The notes: a model not told the origin generated them from the sequence alone. Shown: positions 32,422-43,940, counted from the stretch's first letter. The stretch is DNA of 64,000 bases from Zygnema cylindricum (GCA_037447655.1 JBBHKE010003004.1:1-64000), one strand, 5' to 3'. Numbers and translations are program-made.

Positions 32422-33728
32422 TCAAATCCAAGGAAGAAGAGGCAACTGATCTAGCCCATCCCTAGTAACATCACCAATGAGGGCATAAGAATCTATGCAA
32501 AATTCAAACTCCGACAACTCTAGCTTGACCTCATCAGCCCCGACTTTTACTGGTGTTCCATACACAGTTACAGTCGCACAGATACTATCGACATCAACAT
32601 CATTACGCAATTTATTCAAACCTTGGGAGGCAAATGTCCTCCAACTTTGACTATGCATAATTAGTCCGTCATCAACACGACGATCATTTGGATTATGTTC
32701 AAATGAAGAACCGTCGCTAAAAATGTCCTGTAATACTTTGCAAATGCTACCGTCCTCTTTCTTTACTACGATAACCTCGACAAATGATTGACGGTGGATA
32801 TCATGCAACAGTGTACACACTTTCCGTTGAAAACGAGGTAAATTATGATCGCTGAGCAAGGGTTTGTCGACCTCGGGATAGCACATCCACCACAGCAAAT
32901 ACTGTTTGAAAAGAGGCGGATCTGTACTCCTGACCAATGGGATGTCTCTGGTAAATGGATGAAATGAAGTCCCATTTTGGAATGGAAGACAAGCGGAGTG
33001 GAGTATCTGGTCCTTGTAACGGAATGTCAACAATATCTCAAAATCTTCAGAGACGAACTCCTTCCGTACGACGGCTTTACTAAGCCTTGAGAAAATAGAT
33101 TTAGGGTCGCCAATCTCGCCGTCAGGGCGGCACAAACTGCATAAAACGACAAAAACAAAAAATGATCATCAAAAAATGTATTCATTCCGGAAAAGTCAAC
33201 GCTTTTTCAGTTGACTTTGCTCTCGGTCAATGACTAAAAAAACAAAGGTAAGCGGTCAGCGATGTATGATTAATACCGTACCACAAAACGCTGACTAACT
33301 GGTATATATTGAAATTAGAGAGGTGTACGGAAGAGAGGTGCCAAGAGAGGTGTACGGAAGAGAGGTGCCAAGAGAGGTGTACGGAAGAGAGGTGCCAAGA
33401 GAGGTGTACGGAATACACACTGTTTACCGTTCAAAAAGGTACGGAAACTTGCAGCCAGAAATAATGTCTGACGGGCGAATGAGTTAAAATGTTGCAAAAA
33501 TAAAGAGAGAAAGATGACTTACGAAGACTTGGCGAAAGACGGCCATCGTCTGACGCAGAAATCGCTCCAAATACTGTCAGAATCTGCCACGTGTCTCCAA
33601 CTGCGACTCACGCAGGCACAAACTGCCACCAGATTTGGAGGAAGCAAAGGAAACACTATTTGCAGCAACTTCGGATTTTCAACTGCATCTGTGTGTGTGG
33701 AGAGAGGAGGCGGAGACTCCCCATCCAT
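32422..33728 (-). CDS. F-box protein, two exons
   Basis: Probably a substrate receptor of an SCF ubiquitin ligase. Exon 1 is 33728-33523 with a GTAAGT donor, and exon 2 is 33136-32422 after a TATGCAG acceptor. The join is in phase and gives 306 residues. Residues about 18-69 form an F-box: LLQIVFPLLPPNLVAVCACV, then SRSWRHVADSDSIW and RRWPSF. The remaining about 235 residues have no kelch, LRR or WD repeats. They contain blocks such as DFEILLTFRYKDQILHS and LSEFEFCIDSYALIGD, typical of a small plant F-box subgroup (perhaps near At5g39250, from memory and uncertain). The start is the first ATG after the in-frame leader. The antisense GA tract upstream would be in the leader. Confidence 0.8.
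33318..33411. repeat. 27-bp minisatellite in the F-box intron
   Basis: Three full units (33318, 33345, 33372) and a partial fourth are visually identical. Each contains GAGAGGTGTACGG and GAGAGGTGCCAA. They are direct and head-to-tail without spacers. Confidence 0.95.
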
Positions 33729-33758
33729 GGTGCTCAGGCTCACACAGGCTCTCGCAGA

Positions 33759-33778
33759 CTCTCTCTCTCTCTCTCTCC
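33759..33778. repeat. CT simple repeat in F-box leader
   Basis: A short CT run, GA on the sense strand, just upstream of the F-box start codon. Confidence 0.8.
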
Positions 33779-33959
33779 TTGTCTGTCGGAGAGCGAGGAA
33801 AATACGCCGCGTATGAATCTTAAGAGGTATTGCTACGTGAGAAATAAAAGAAGTCTGTGATTGTGGAGCTATTTTGGGGAAAGTACAACGCAGTACAGTT
33901 TCCGTACATGGACCAGTATTTAGGTTCAGAGCGTGGGATTTCGCACGCGCGCGCACGGA

Positions 33960-34939
33960 GAAGCTTGTTCCCGCCTCCCGTTTTCTCCGCGCGACCGTAT
34001 GGTTACGTTACGGGGGATCGTTACGTTACGCTGTGTGGGATATCCCACGTTTCCCAGTTCCCACCTAAATACTGGGCCATGTACGAAACCTAGACTGTAC
34101 TGTCTTTAACAGTTCTACAGTAAGATGGGTACGGCCTAGTGGAGGGAGTACGGATTTACAGCTGCTGGCCAGATCATGCAGTACGGTAGGCGAACGCGCA
34201 AAATGAAAGCGACGTGCTGACCACTCTTTCCTATTTTTTAGCATTGTTGTTCAATTCGTACGGATTTGGACTTTTCTACTCCTTTTACGTAATACTCGTC
34301 AATTTTTATAATTCTCGTAATTTTCGTATGTTTTTCGCTGTACAAAGTAATGTACCAGAATGTACGGGGATTGTCCCCTAAAATTATGTCCCAACGAGAA
34401 AAATCTTTTGCCATACAAACAAATTGCAATTACCACAATACAATGAACGTCATCTTAATACTTTGAATGTACCCTACACCGCGAATCGTAATTAGAGTAA
34501 ATTACTCTAATTCGGTCGCTCGAAATTTCGACTATATGACATCAAATATAGTAATCGACTCTATTTTTTTCATTATTCTAATTTAGGTGCGGTTTAATTA
34601 GCGTTTTTTTTTTCAAATATAGGTTCGTTTTAAATAGTGTGGAGTACGGACGTCGTGTGACTGTGTAAAATTGTACTTTTTAAATAAAAACGTACAGATA
34701 TCGATTTAATAAACCCGCGGTCGCACGTGGAGTTGCACTAAACAAAAAGACCGAAAACTCATCAAATAACATCCGTTCGCAGGTATTTGTCCATCCACAG
34801 CATCGTCGCCAGTGAGAACGTTAACTTTGATTTACATGTTACAAGTTTATAGTATAACGGCGAGAACATGTGTTTTCGTTCATTTGTGTAATAATTTGGT
34901 AATTGGTGTTCGGCGTTCCGCGGATTCAGTTAAAATAGG
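33960..34939. other. Intergenic upstream of the F-box gene
   Basis: No gene seen. GTAC words are frequent. The part near 34470-34640 has ACACCGCGAATCGTAATTAGAG, a decayed repeat end also found near 36475, 38110 and 47490. Confidence 0.4.
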
Positions 34940-34949
34940 NNNNNNNNNN
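34940..34949. other. Assembly gap (10 N)
   Basis: Ten N bases. The true gap size is unknown, and the sequences on either side may not be adjacent. Confidence 1.
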
Positions 34950-35140
34950 GCTTACAAAAAGTTTTAAATCTGTACTGCAAATTAAGAGACATATTGTATT
35001 GGCCGCAAAATGAAATAAAACAGTAACAGGGTTGAGTTGCACATAGTTCGATAGAGAATTAAACGTCATGTCTAAATTTTGAAAAACATTCGGACAAAAA
35101 AATATTTTTCTGTGAGTTTTGAGGTGTTTTTTATTTAACA

Positions 35141-35320
35141 CGTCAGATTCGGTCGATCGGACGGTCGCCGATCAAAGTAGCGACTTAAGAAGGTCACATG
35201 AAAATCCCATAACACAACTTATGATAGGACTATCGTCAGATTCGGACGATCGGACGGTCGTTGATCAAAGTAGCGATCTAAGAAGATCACATGAAAAGCC
35301 CATAACACAACTTACGATAA
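35141..35320. repeat. Two tandem 93-bp units
   Basis: Units at 35141 and 35234 share CGTCAGATTCGG, GATCGGACGGTCG, GATCAAAGTAGCGA and CCCATAACACAACTTA. Being a multiple of three, they stay open in one frame (35119-35520), but no known protein is encoded. Confidence 0.85.
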
Positions 35321-35324
35321 AGGC

Positions 35325-35799
35325 GCCAACAAAAGGCCTACAATTGAAACGCCTACTTTTGAACTATGAAAAATACGCGACAGCGAAACCGACGGGTTCT
35401 CTGTACAGTGGACATTTTGTCGTTAAGGCTTCTCCCATTGGGCCAAAAAGTGGCTCGTGTCACAGTGGTCATGTTCGAAGCGCGATGACCGGGCAACACA
35501 GACTTCCGGAAGCTCAATGATTGGCATAGATGACGGGTATCGACCAGGAGATCGGGTCGATATCTCAAATATTAAAGTCTGTTTGTTTAACTGTCTCTAT
35601 GTCCGCAAGTCAAAATTATTTTCGTCGGGCGGTCAAGTTTTTTTTTTCGGGCAAGCTGTTCTTTTCTGCCGTCGTCGCCTTGGGTATTGCGATTTTTTCG
35701 ACGAATTTGACTGGTTTTGGAGTTCCGGGTAAAATCGATTTGTTTTTTCAGGGCAGTCGAGAAAAATGTTTTCTTTGCTTATTGCGCGTGAAATGTACT
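35325..35799. other. Intergenic, nothing recognised
   Basis: No domain is recognised in the short frames here. Confidence 0.35.
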
Positions 35800-36465
35800 A
35801 AGGGTATGGATACATCAGGAGGTCTACGGATAGCAAAATTTCTGTATTACAGAGGCCTCGGTTACATCGCGTAACGTCTGTAAATAAGTTTTTACATACG
35901 TGTTTATATTTGAGTGGTTCCACGTAGTTGACGATCAAATCTCTAAAATCGTCAAAGATTTGGAAACCGACCATTTTCGTATGGAAATCCGTACTTGCAT
36001 TATTACGTACGTGTACTTCGCAAGTGTACCGCGTCAATGTACCTCAGAGATCTCCTTCACTCAGCTGACTTTCAGGAAAAAACCGTATTTCATTTCGGCA
36101 AAGATTTTACGGTCACCTTGTCCGAAGGCACGTGACTTTGGTGACGTGTGAAAGTTTTCATTTTTAATCGACGCACGAGTTTAACGTCCAGCTGTAGCGA
36201 ATTGACTGATTCTGTATTTGTGAACCCACCTCGCGGAGGTGGGTTCGGGTTCACCAATACAGAGGCGGATGGAGCGATTGCTTCGCAGATGAAGACCAAA
36301 ATGTAATCGGACGGTCGATGTCTTCTCCCGGATGCTTGGAGAATCGTAATCTTATTTTCTGTAATGTTCTTTTTCGGAAACTCACGAAAATATAGTACGG
36401 CATGGTACAGGAAGTACAAAATTCTATATTAAACCTCACTTTTCGTCTGATGTAACCATACCATA
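35800..36465. mobile_element. Inverted-repeat element, second member
   Basis: The left end AAGGGTATGGATACATCAG and the right end CTGATGTAACCATACCATA are imperfect inverted repeats. The internal motif order matches the element at 23261-23995. A hairpin GAACCCACCTC-GCG-GAGGTGGGTTC (36222-36246) is flanked by TCTGTATT/AATACAGA. No coding capacity. Confidence 0.6.
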
Positions 36466-36497
36466 AAGTAAAGTATACCGCGAATTGCTTTTGCTAA

Positions 36498-36863
36498 TGT
36501 TGGGTATCGGCTAAAATCATATTGCGATGATTTTGGAATTCGATACATCGATTATCGATCGGTCGGAGGCCACGATATATCGCATCGGGACCAACATAGT
36601 AAATCACGATACATTTAGTACAAGGTGGGTGCCTGTACAGATTCAGTACGGGAAATTGTACGGGGGGGGAGAGGGGGGCTTTGAGAAAAAAAAATGCCTA
36701 GAGCCACTTCAAAATATAGCGATTGAAATATAACGTAATATCGGTCGATATATCGCAGAAATATCTATTTAGCTCCTCAATATATCGAAGCGATTTATCG
36801 ATTATCCCGTACCCAAATTTTGGTACATATTGAATATCGGCAAGGGACCCTCGATACCCAACA
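36498..36863. mobile_element. Small inverted-repeat element rich in ATATCG
   Basis: The ends TGTTGGGTATCG (36498) and CGATACCCAACA (to 36863) are exact inverted repeats. Inside are many CGATATATCG-type words and a poly-G tract at about 36662. There is no open frame of note. A 3-bp CTA near both ends could be a target duplication. Confidence 0.65.
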
Positions 36864-37257
36864 CTAGCGTTTAGGCTATTAGCATTAACAAATAATTAGG
36901 GTAATAAAACAATTAGTGTTATTAACTCTAATTTGAGTTTCATGCCTTTCGCCAAGAAAAAAATAGATTTAATTTATACACATAACTCAAATTTGGGTAC
37001 TTTTTCCCATAATGCAGCCGGTATATATGTGTTAACATGAACAACGTTAGGTTTGCAGTATTTTCCATCGTCTTTGTCACTATGAATCGAATCCGAGTGC
37101 GCTTTTTTGTGCGTTTTTTAGTGTCGACGCACTCACTTTTGAGTGTCGACGCCTTTATTTTACTAAACACCGAGCAATTTTAGTACGTATTAACATATGT
37201 TTACACTACAATACTTAAAACTGTCCAATTAGAGTTAGTAAATTAATTAACTTTAAT

Positions 37258-37999
37258 TTGGGTAACGTTCTATCAGCTGAAAAGTGAGGTAGTTTAAATA
37301 AATCCGCGACTATTCGTACCAAACCGTACCGCTTATCTTGTTTTTATACGAATAACAACATTACAAAGAATCTTACCAATACTCTCCAAAGGTCTAGGAG
37401 GTAATACTGACAGTCGGATGTTCATCCACGAGGCGTTTCCTTCATTTTTCTCTGTAACAGTCAACCTACCTCAAAGAGGTGGGTTGGCAGATAGAGAAAA
37501 AAAAATCGTGACACGCTGGACGATTAAGCTACGTGTCATGATGTAAAACCAACTAAAAATATCAAAATTTTCACATGACACGCGCTTTCGAAAATACAGC
37601 CGAAAATAAAAATGTAATTTCATAACACTCTTTCGTCACTCTGTTTTCGGTACCTTTTGTTTGTAACACTTTTTATGTCAAAAGACTTTCTTTATGTTCG
37701 AAAACAAGAACCCTAAAAAATGAGCTGGCGTAGAAGATCGGCGTCTACAAAAAGTATAATAACCTTTTCTCGTATGATGACTTTGTACGCAGGTACATGG
37801 AACGAAAGTGAAGATTTGAAGTAACATTTGTCAGTGCTAAAAATCTTAAGGATACTCAATATCAGATCGAAACTTATGTGGTGCCAATCAATTTAGAACT
37901 CGTAGTTTACAGACTCTTCGTGATGGAACATCGACTAAATCAACCCGGTCTGAAGAGTTGGTCGTATGATTACTAAAATATCTGATGGAACTTCACCCT
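37258..37999. mobile_element. Inverted-repeat element, third member
   Basis: The right end CTGATGGAACTTCACCCTT matches the family. The left end (TTTGGGTAACGTTCTATCAG, then CTGAAAAGTGAGG) is diverged. A hairpin CAACCTACCTC-AAA-GAGGTGGGTTG is at 37462-37486. The rest is decayed. Confidence 0.5.
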
Positions 38000-38539
38000 T
38001 AGTTAGAGGTAGTAAAAAATACCTATGTTAACGTAAAAAACCAATTAGAGTCATTAATTCTATTTTATGTTCAAGAGTCAAAATTTGGAGGCGCCGAATT
38101 AGTGCAATCAACGCTAATAGCGATTCACGGTGTATTTCATATCTTCAATAATACAACCAAGGAGTGCCCGCGGCTCGACATTCGGATTTCGAAATGCGAC
38201 TTCAACACAGGGTGAGTACGCCCAAATGCACTCCTGGGCATAAAAAGAATGCACAACATATTACCGTCAGCAAATGACGCCACTACCAAACATCTAGAAA
38301 AGTATTAATACACTAAAAATTTGTTTTTGGTTCGCTAACTTTGGTTTTTTTTGTTCGTTTTAGTTCATACGTTTTCCTTTCTTCTATCTTTGTTTTCCAT
38401 ATATGTTATGTCGCTCGCGCATCTTTTGCACTTGCAAAATAATACTTTTTTTTGCACCAAGCAGGTAAATCTTTGCAGCAGTTTGGATCCGTCGGTGTTT
38501 TTTTTTAATTGTATCAATGGATCCGTCGCTTTTGTCTCG
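38000..38539. other. Intergenic, repeat debris
   Basis: Near 38090 it contains the GGCGCCGAATTAGTG repeat-end word and a pyrimidine-rich stretch. No gene. Confidence 0.35.
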
Positions 38540-39588
38540 TGAAACTCTGAGACCTCCATAAGTCCTCAGAGTGGACAGCTTCCAAGAAGCCTCTAGGATA
38601 ATCCTGACCCCTTTGTGTTTAAGCAAAAATAACTGACACCTTGGCAGACAAAATCTCTGACCAACTTCACCCCTGTGAAGACAAGACTCCCCTGAGTCGA
38701 TAGCAAAAAGAATCTCTGAATTTGCTCCCTTGAGCAGTAAGTTATGGAGGGTCAAAGTTGACCTTTTGTACAGAAGCTCTCTGGGAGAGAGGGTCCTATC
38801 TTCTAATTTTTCTAAGTCCTATCTCTCTCACAGACTCTATCTACTGATGTACGGAACCAATCAGAATTGAGTTCCGTACGCAAAAGTACAGCTGCCGGTG
38901 TACTTTATGTACGGATATTGTACGACATGGCCAAAAAGTCGACACATGTCAAATTCGGATTCGGTGCCATAATCTCCGGAGATTCCACAATCCAACGGAA
39001 TTTCGCCACGCGTCATCCGATGTGGCGATGGCCACAAACCGCCGAAATCTTCCTCCGCGATCTCGGCGCTAATCCCGGCCGTCCGATTAAATTCGGCTTT
39101 AATCGTAGCCGTAATAAATACATGCGCGGTATTTGTTTCATTTACGAAACAAATGCGCGGTACTGATTTTTGTCCGTACCGTAAGTCGTACATTATATAT
39201 TACTGGATCTATGTATCCCGTAATTCATTTCAGTTAAATGGTTTATCGCTAATATACATATGTAAATAATTATCAAACTACATGCTATGTAACACTACTG
39301 CAAGACTTAACGGTTAAGGTTACCGGCTATATCTTATCTGCCGGCCGGTAGGTACATGGATCAAATCCTGCCGCCGGCACATACATTTTAATTAAATATA
39401 TAATCCCTAATATAAAATTCCCGTAAACCTCAGGATAGCCAAGGTAGCCATGGCTCTAGCTTCCTCTCCAATTTCTCAGTGACTGCGACAAGTTTGAGAG
39501 TTGGAGAGAGAAGTTAGAGATAGACTGCCTCGACTTCTATATTTCTTTTCAGACCTAGAAAATACTAATAAAACCATTAGTTTCTACA
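38540..39588 (-). repeat. 3' LTR of copia F
   Basis: Reverse orientation. It shows the hairpins, GTAC cluster and W-box-like inverted repeat (38752-38765) of the family. On the plus strand, 39305-39385 carries GGTTAAGG and GGATCAAATCC (tRNA box-like). Confidence 0.92.
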
Positions 39589-39603
39589 CTCCCCTTATTT
39601 TCT
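39589..39603 (-). other. Polypurine tract of copia F
   Basis: AGAAAATAAGGGGAG on the minus strand, adjoining the 3' LTR. Confidence 0.85.
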
Positions 39604-39605
39604 AG

Positions 39606-42600
39606 TCAATCTTTAATTTTCAGACCACACTTCTCCCTGCAAAAAATTAGCTTAGGGGAAGGCACAGGTTTGGTCATCATATCTGCTACCATATCACTAT
39701 CTGGTCTGTACTCTAAACTGATTATTTTGTTTTCTACTTTCTCTCTAACAAAGCTGAGTCTGATGTCCATGTGTTTGGCTTTAAAATGGTGTTTAGGATT
39801 GGCAGAAATAGCGATTGCTGCCTGATTATCACAAAATATTTTCTGCACACCACTCTTAAGGTGACCAAGCTCACCAAGCAAAGACTTGACCCACATCAAT
39901 TCTTTTACAGCAGAGCAAGAGGCCATATACTCAGCCTCCATGGTGGACTGAGCAATAACCTTTTGCTGTTTGCTACTCCAACAGCAAGCCCCATCACCCA
40001 CATATAATACATATCCAGAAGTACATCTCCTCATCGGAGCATCACCATAACTGGCATCACTCCAAGTAGTGATGTCAGTATTCTCCCCACCCAAATGCAA
40101 CCATAGATCTCTAGTTCCTACCAAGTATCTAAGGACTCTCTTAGCTGCCTCCCTATCCTTCTTAGTGGGAGCATTTAGACTTCTACTCAGCACTCCTACA
40201 GCTGCAGCTAAATCCGGCCGGGTACAATTCATAAAATAGATTAGACTTCCCACTACTTGCCTGTAAGGAATAGTCTGCATGAACTTCTGTTCTTCAGGAG
40301 ATAATTCCTCGTCTAAGACTATGACTCCTTCTTCCTCACTCCCCTCACTTCCCTTCTTCAATTCCATTGGAGTTGTACAACTATTAGCTTTATCCATTTG
40401 AAATTTTTCAAGCATGTTCCCTATTGCTTCCTTTTGAGTCAATCTTATAATTTTTCTTTTTCGGTCTCTCTCTACTTGAATTCCCAAAATATATTTTGCT
40501 TCCCCCATATCCTTCATTTCAAATCTCCCCTTAAGATCGGTTTTCAGTTTATTAATTTTTTCCATTGATTTACTTAAAACAAGCAAATCATCAACATAAA
40601 TTGCAATAAATATAAAACCTTCCTCATCTTCGAAAACATAGATTGAGTGATCTGAGCTGATCCGAATATATCCTAGACCGGTAAGAAACTCATCAAGCTT
40701 CTTATTCCACTGTCGGGGCGCCTGTTTCAAACCATAAAGAGATTTAATCAGCCGGCATACCTTACTCTCCTCTCCTTCTTCCACAAACCCTTCGGGTTGT
40801 CGCATGAAGATCTCCTCTTCTAATTCTCCATGCAAAAAGGCTGTTTTGATGTCCATCTGGTGCACTTCCATGTCTTCCGTCGCTTCTAAACTGAGAAGTA
40901 TGCGGACGGAGGGAAATCTGACCACTGGGGCAAAGGTTTCCTTGTAGTCAATTCCTTCCTTTTGTGTAAATCCCTTTGCCACTAATCTGGCCTTGTAGCG
41001 CTCGATTGTGTTATCTGGGTTCAGTTTTAGTTTGAAAACCCACTTACAACCGATTGGTTTTCGGTTAGGTGGACAGTCCACCAGCTCCCAAGTATCGGCT
41101 GCCATGATTGAAGTCATCTCCTCATTGATGGCTGTCTTCCACCGGTTTCTTTCTGGACAAGTCATCGCCTCTCGATAAGTTTGAGGTTCATCTTGATGAG
41201 ATAGTTTAGTTACCTTGTTATAAACCTGTTTTTCTTGCAGTCTTTTGCTACTTCTCCTCCCTCCCTCAAAATCTGAGGCCGGAATAGATGGTTCTCGTGG
41301 ATTCTTTCGAACAAACTCGGCTTCTCCCCTATCCCTTGATTCCGAATCAATTTCCACCACGTCTTCCGCTTCGAGTAGAGTTGTCACTGGAGTTTCCACA
41401 GCCGAGTCCTTTTCGGTCTGATTTGTTCCTGCAAGAATGTCATCGTCTCTAAAACCTGGATAGTTAGGAAGCTCAAAGTCATCAGAATTTTCTGACTCAA
41501 ATCTGATTTTTACTGACTTTGTATATTTGAAGGGATCCACAGACTTTCCTTCATCCATAACTACTAGATGCTTTACTAAGATTATATCTTCTCTTTTTAG
41601 ATCATAAACTCTATATCCTTTAACATCCTCATCATATCCTAATAAGTATCCCGGTTTTCCTTCAGGATCTAGCTTCCAATTGGACCGATCAGTATCTAGA
41701 CTGAATACTTGACTGCCGAAAACCTTTAAATGAGATAAGTCTAGTTTCCGGCCTGTCCATCTCTCATAAGGTGTTTGATCTTTTATAGCTGAAGTAAGAA
41801 CTCTATTTTTGAGGTAATTAGCACAGTTCATTGCTTCTGCCCAAAACCTTTTTCCTATCTTCTTATCCGACAACATACTTCTAGCACTATCACTTAGTGT
41901 TCTATTTAACCTTTCAGCTACCCCATTCTGTTCAGGATTTTCTGGCACTGTCTTTTGGTGTTGAACCCCATCTTCCCTCAAAAAATCCTCAAACTGGTTA
42001 GAAGTATACTCTCTACCATTGTCACTCCTTACTTTCTTGATTGGAGTTTCATGGAGTTTTTCGCTCCATGCTTTATATTGTCTAAAACAGTCCTCAGCCT
42101 CTGACTTGTTTTTCAAAAAATATACTCGGGAATACCGAGACCAATCATCAGTTATAGTCATCATAAATCTCTTCCCCCCCGGTGAGGGCACTCTAGCTGG
42201 TCCCCAAATATCTGTGTGTACTAGATCTAGAAGTTTTTCTCCCTTGTAGGTGGCTGTTTTTGGAAAGGGTAATCTGTGTGCTTTACCTTGAGCACACCCA
42301 CTACAATCACTTATATCATCACTCTCATTGAACTGAATCCCTTCCACCACTCCCATCTTTTTCATCTCTCTTAACTTATCTAGATTTACATGCCCAAGCC
42401 TCTTATGCCACATCATAATATCATGAACACCAGCATAATAAAGTTTCTTTGTTTCATTACTTAAGATCATCCTAAACATCCCATGGCTACCTTTCTCAGC
42501 AATGAAATAGACATCCTCCTCAAAACTAGCAGTAAAGACTCCTTCCCTAGTGCTAGTGAAAAAACCCTTATCATCTAATACTGATGTAGAGATAAGGTTT

Positions 42601-42899
42601 TTGTTCAGCTCCGGAATAAACAATACATCGGAGAATGTTAATATGGATGTCTTTCCTTCTACTAACACTTTCAGATCTACCGATCCTACAAGAGTAGTGG
42701 TGACTATCCTCCCATCCCCGTACTCTATCTCTACGGTGGGAATCTTTCTTATCTTAGTGAACAGGTGTCTATCCTTACACATGTGCATTGAGGCACCTGA
42801 ATCTATAATCCAGCCTGCTTCACCTTTCAATCCACCGTAAGCACATTTATGCCTTCGTGGAATTTCAACCTCAGTTTTCGCCTCCAACTCCTCATCCAA
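39606..42899 (-). CDS. Copia pol: protease, integrase, RT, RNase H (element F)
   Basis: An uninterrupted frame of 1097 codons covers protease DSGA, the HHCC module, integrase (HTDIWGP, SDNGREY, GVAERLN, all three acidic residues present), RT with YVDD, and RNase H with SDAS, EAEY and CDNQ. It is nearly the same as in A, with scattered substitutions (for example SDNGR versus SDNGG). The start at 42899 is simply the first usable codon after a stop; naturally it would be fused to gag. The upstream break makes translation of pol doubtful. Confidence 0.9.
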   Translation of the reverse strand: MDEELEAKTEVEIPRRHKCAYGGLKGEAGWIIDSGASMHMCKDRHLFTKIRKIPTVEIEYGDGRIVTTTLVGSVDLKVLVEGKTSILTFSDVLFIPELNKNLISTSVLDDKGFFTSTREGVFTASFEEDVYFIAEKGSHGMFRMILSNETKKLYYAGVHDIMMWHKRLGHVNLDKLREMKKMGVVEGIQFNESDDISDCSGCAQGKAHRLPFPKTATYKGEKLLDLVHTDIWGPARVPSPGGKRFMMTITDDWSRYSRVYFLKNKSEAEDCFRQYKAWSEKLHETPIKKVRSDNGREYTSNQFEDFLREDGVQHQKTVPENPEQNGVAERLNRTLSDSARSMLSDKKIGKRFWAEAMNCANYLKNRVLTSAIKDQTPYERWTGRKLDLSHLKVFGSQVFSLDTDRSNWKLDPEGKPGYLLGYDEDVKGYRVYDLKREDIILVKHLVVMDEGKSVDPFKYTKSVKIRFESENSDDFELPNYPGFRDDDILAGTNQTEKDSAVETPVTTLLEAEDVVEIDSESRDRGEAEFVRKNPREPSIPASDFEGGRRSSKRLQEKQVYNKVTKLSHQDEPQTYREAMTCPERNRWKTAINEEMTSIMAADTWELVDCPPNRKPIGCKWVFKLKLNPDNTIERYKARLVAKGFTQKEGIDYKETFAPVVRFPSVRILLSLEATEDMEVHQMDIKTAFLHGELEEEIFMRQPEGFVEEGEESKVCRLIKSLYGLKQAPRQWNKKLDEFLTGLGYIRISSDHSIYVFEDEEGFIFIAIYVDDLLVLSKSMEKINKLKTDLKGRFEMKDMGEAKYILGIQVERDRKRKIIRLTQKEAIGNMLEKFQMDKANSCTTPMELKKGSEGSEEEGVIVLDEELSPEEQKFMQTIPYRQVVGSLIYFMNCTRPDLAAAVGVLSRSLNAPTKKDREAAKRVLRYLVGTRDLWLHLGGENTDITTWSDASYGDAPMRRCTSGYVLYVGDGACCWSSKQQKVIAQSTMEAEYMASCSAVKELMWVKSLLGELGHLKSGVQKIFCDNQAAIAISANPKHHFKAKHMDIRLSFVREKVENKIISLEYRPDSDMVADMMTKPVPSPKLIFCREKCGLKIKD

Positions 42900-43012
42900 A
42901 AGGAGCTCATCGTCCTCGTCCTCGGATTCCGCCTCAAGTACCTGTGTGAAAAGGGCCTTTTTCTTTCCTCTCGGGGTACCACCGGTCTACCCCTCTTTTA
43001 ACCGAAGCTCGG
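42900..43012 (-). pseudogene. Broken zinc-knuckle/linker region of element F
   Basis: Compared with A, a frameshift occurs just before the CCHC knuckle (near 43090-43100) and a CAG to TAG change creates a stop (near 42991). Gag and pol are therefore separated. Confidence 0.8.
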
Positions 43013-43931
43013 TTAGCTTGGTGCACTCTGCCAAATAGTGCCCCGGTTTCTTACAAAAATGACATAAACCTTTGGGAGCCCTTGGTTTTTCTCGCCAACC
43101 TGTTTTTTCTGCTCCCTACCCCCATAGTTTCCGACTGGTTTTCGGGAATCCTTGTTCCTCCAATCGGTCGCTGTTGCCAAGGCTTGGCCACTCTTTCCTC
43201 CCCTTCGGATCTTAATCGTATTCTCTCGAACGAGAATCATCCCTACCACTGAGTTCCATATCCACCTTGAGTCCGGCAAGTCCTGCACACGGTTGACTAT
43301 GTTCTCGAACTCATCAGGTAACTTCATTAGTAAACAGTTAACTTTTTCTTTTTCACTAAAAACTTTACCCGCACTCTCTAGCTCCATGAAGAGTGTAGCA
43401 AGCTCATTGCAAAAATCCAACATATTTCCCCCTTTGTATACATACTCCTTAACTTTCTGATCAGCCAACTGTTGTTGCTGAATCGTACCACTTCGGTACA
43501 TCTCTATGAGAGCCATCCAAAGATCGGATGCCCTCTCTACCTGCAAATGAGGACATGCAAGTCCTTGAGTGAGATGGCGTAAGATGAAGTGCTTTGCCGC
43601 CATATTGTTGAAGTCCCAGGTTTCAGTATCATTCTCCTCGTTCCTCGGAATAGGTGACATGAATGTCGAACCAGTTGCTATTGGTGTGGTCGCCTCCTTC
43701 TCCTTTCCTTTGTCCACCACCTCTCCTTCCTTTGTTTCCTCTTTTGAAGGTGAATCCTCTTTCCTGATGAATCTGCTTCCTCCAAACCCTGGAGGAATTC
43801 CAAGACTTGATGGACGCCCCAATCGTCCACTCACTATCCCCCAAAACCTTTTTTCGCATAGAGCTCCTATCATCATACTTTCCCAGTATATGAGGCCAGT
43901 TCCATTAAAGATTGGTACCCTAGAGGGTGGG
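43013..43931 (-). CDS. Copia gag (element F), C-terminally frameshifted
   Basis: The frame begins MGPPSRVPIFNG in the primer-binding site (or in the LTR at 43960) and follows the gag of A through FNGTGLIYWESMM and LPDEFENIVNRVQDLPDSRW. After KQV it is frameshifted, so the knuckle is lost and replaced by an unrelated tail ending TIWQSAPS. Capsid parts could still form. Confidence 0.85.
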
Positions 43932-43940
43932 CCCATAACC
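43926..43940 (-). promoter_or_regulatory. Primer-binding site of copia F
   Basis: On the minus strand it reads GGTTATGGGCCCACC, the same as in A, directly after the 5' LTR. Confidence 0.8.

Noticed and set aside
33318-33411. CRISPR-like array
   Set aside because: The repeats are directly adjacent with no spacers and lie in a plant intron; this is a minisatellite.
35119-35520. 133-codon frame as a gene
   Set aside because: Openness is explained by a 93-bp duplication. There is no known domain and it lies next to an assembly gap.
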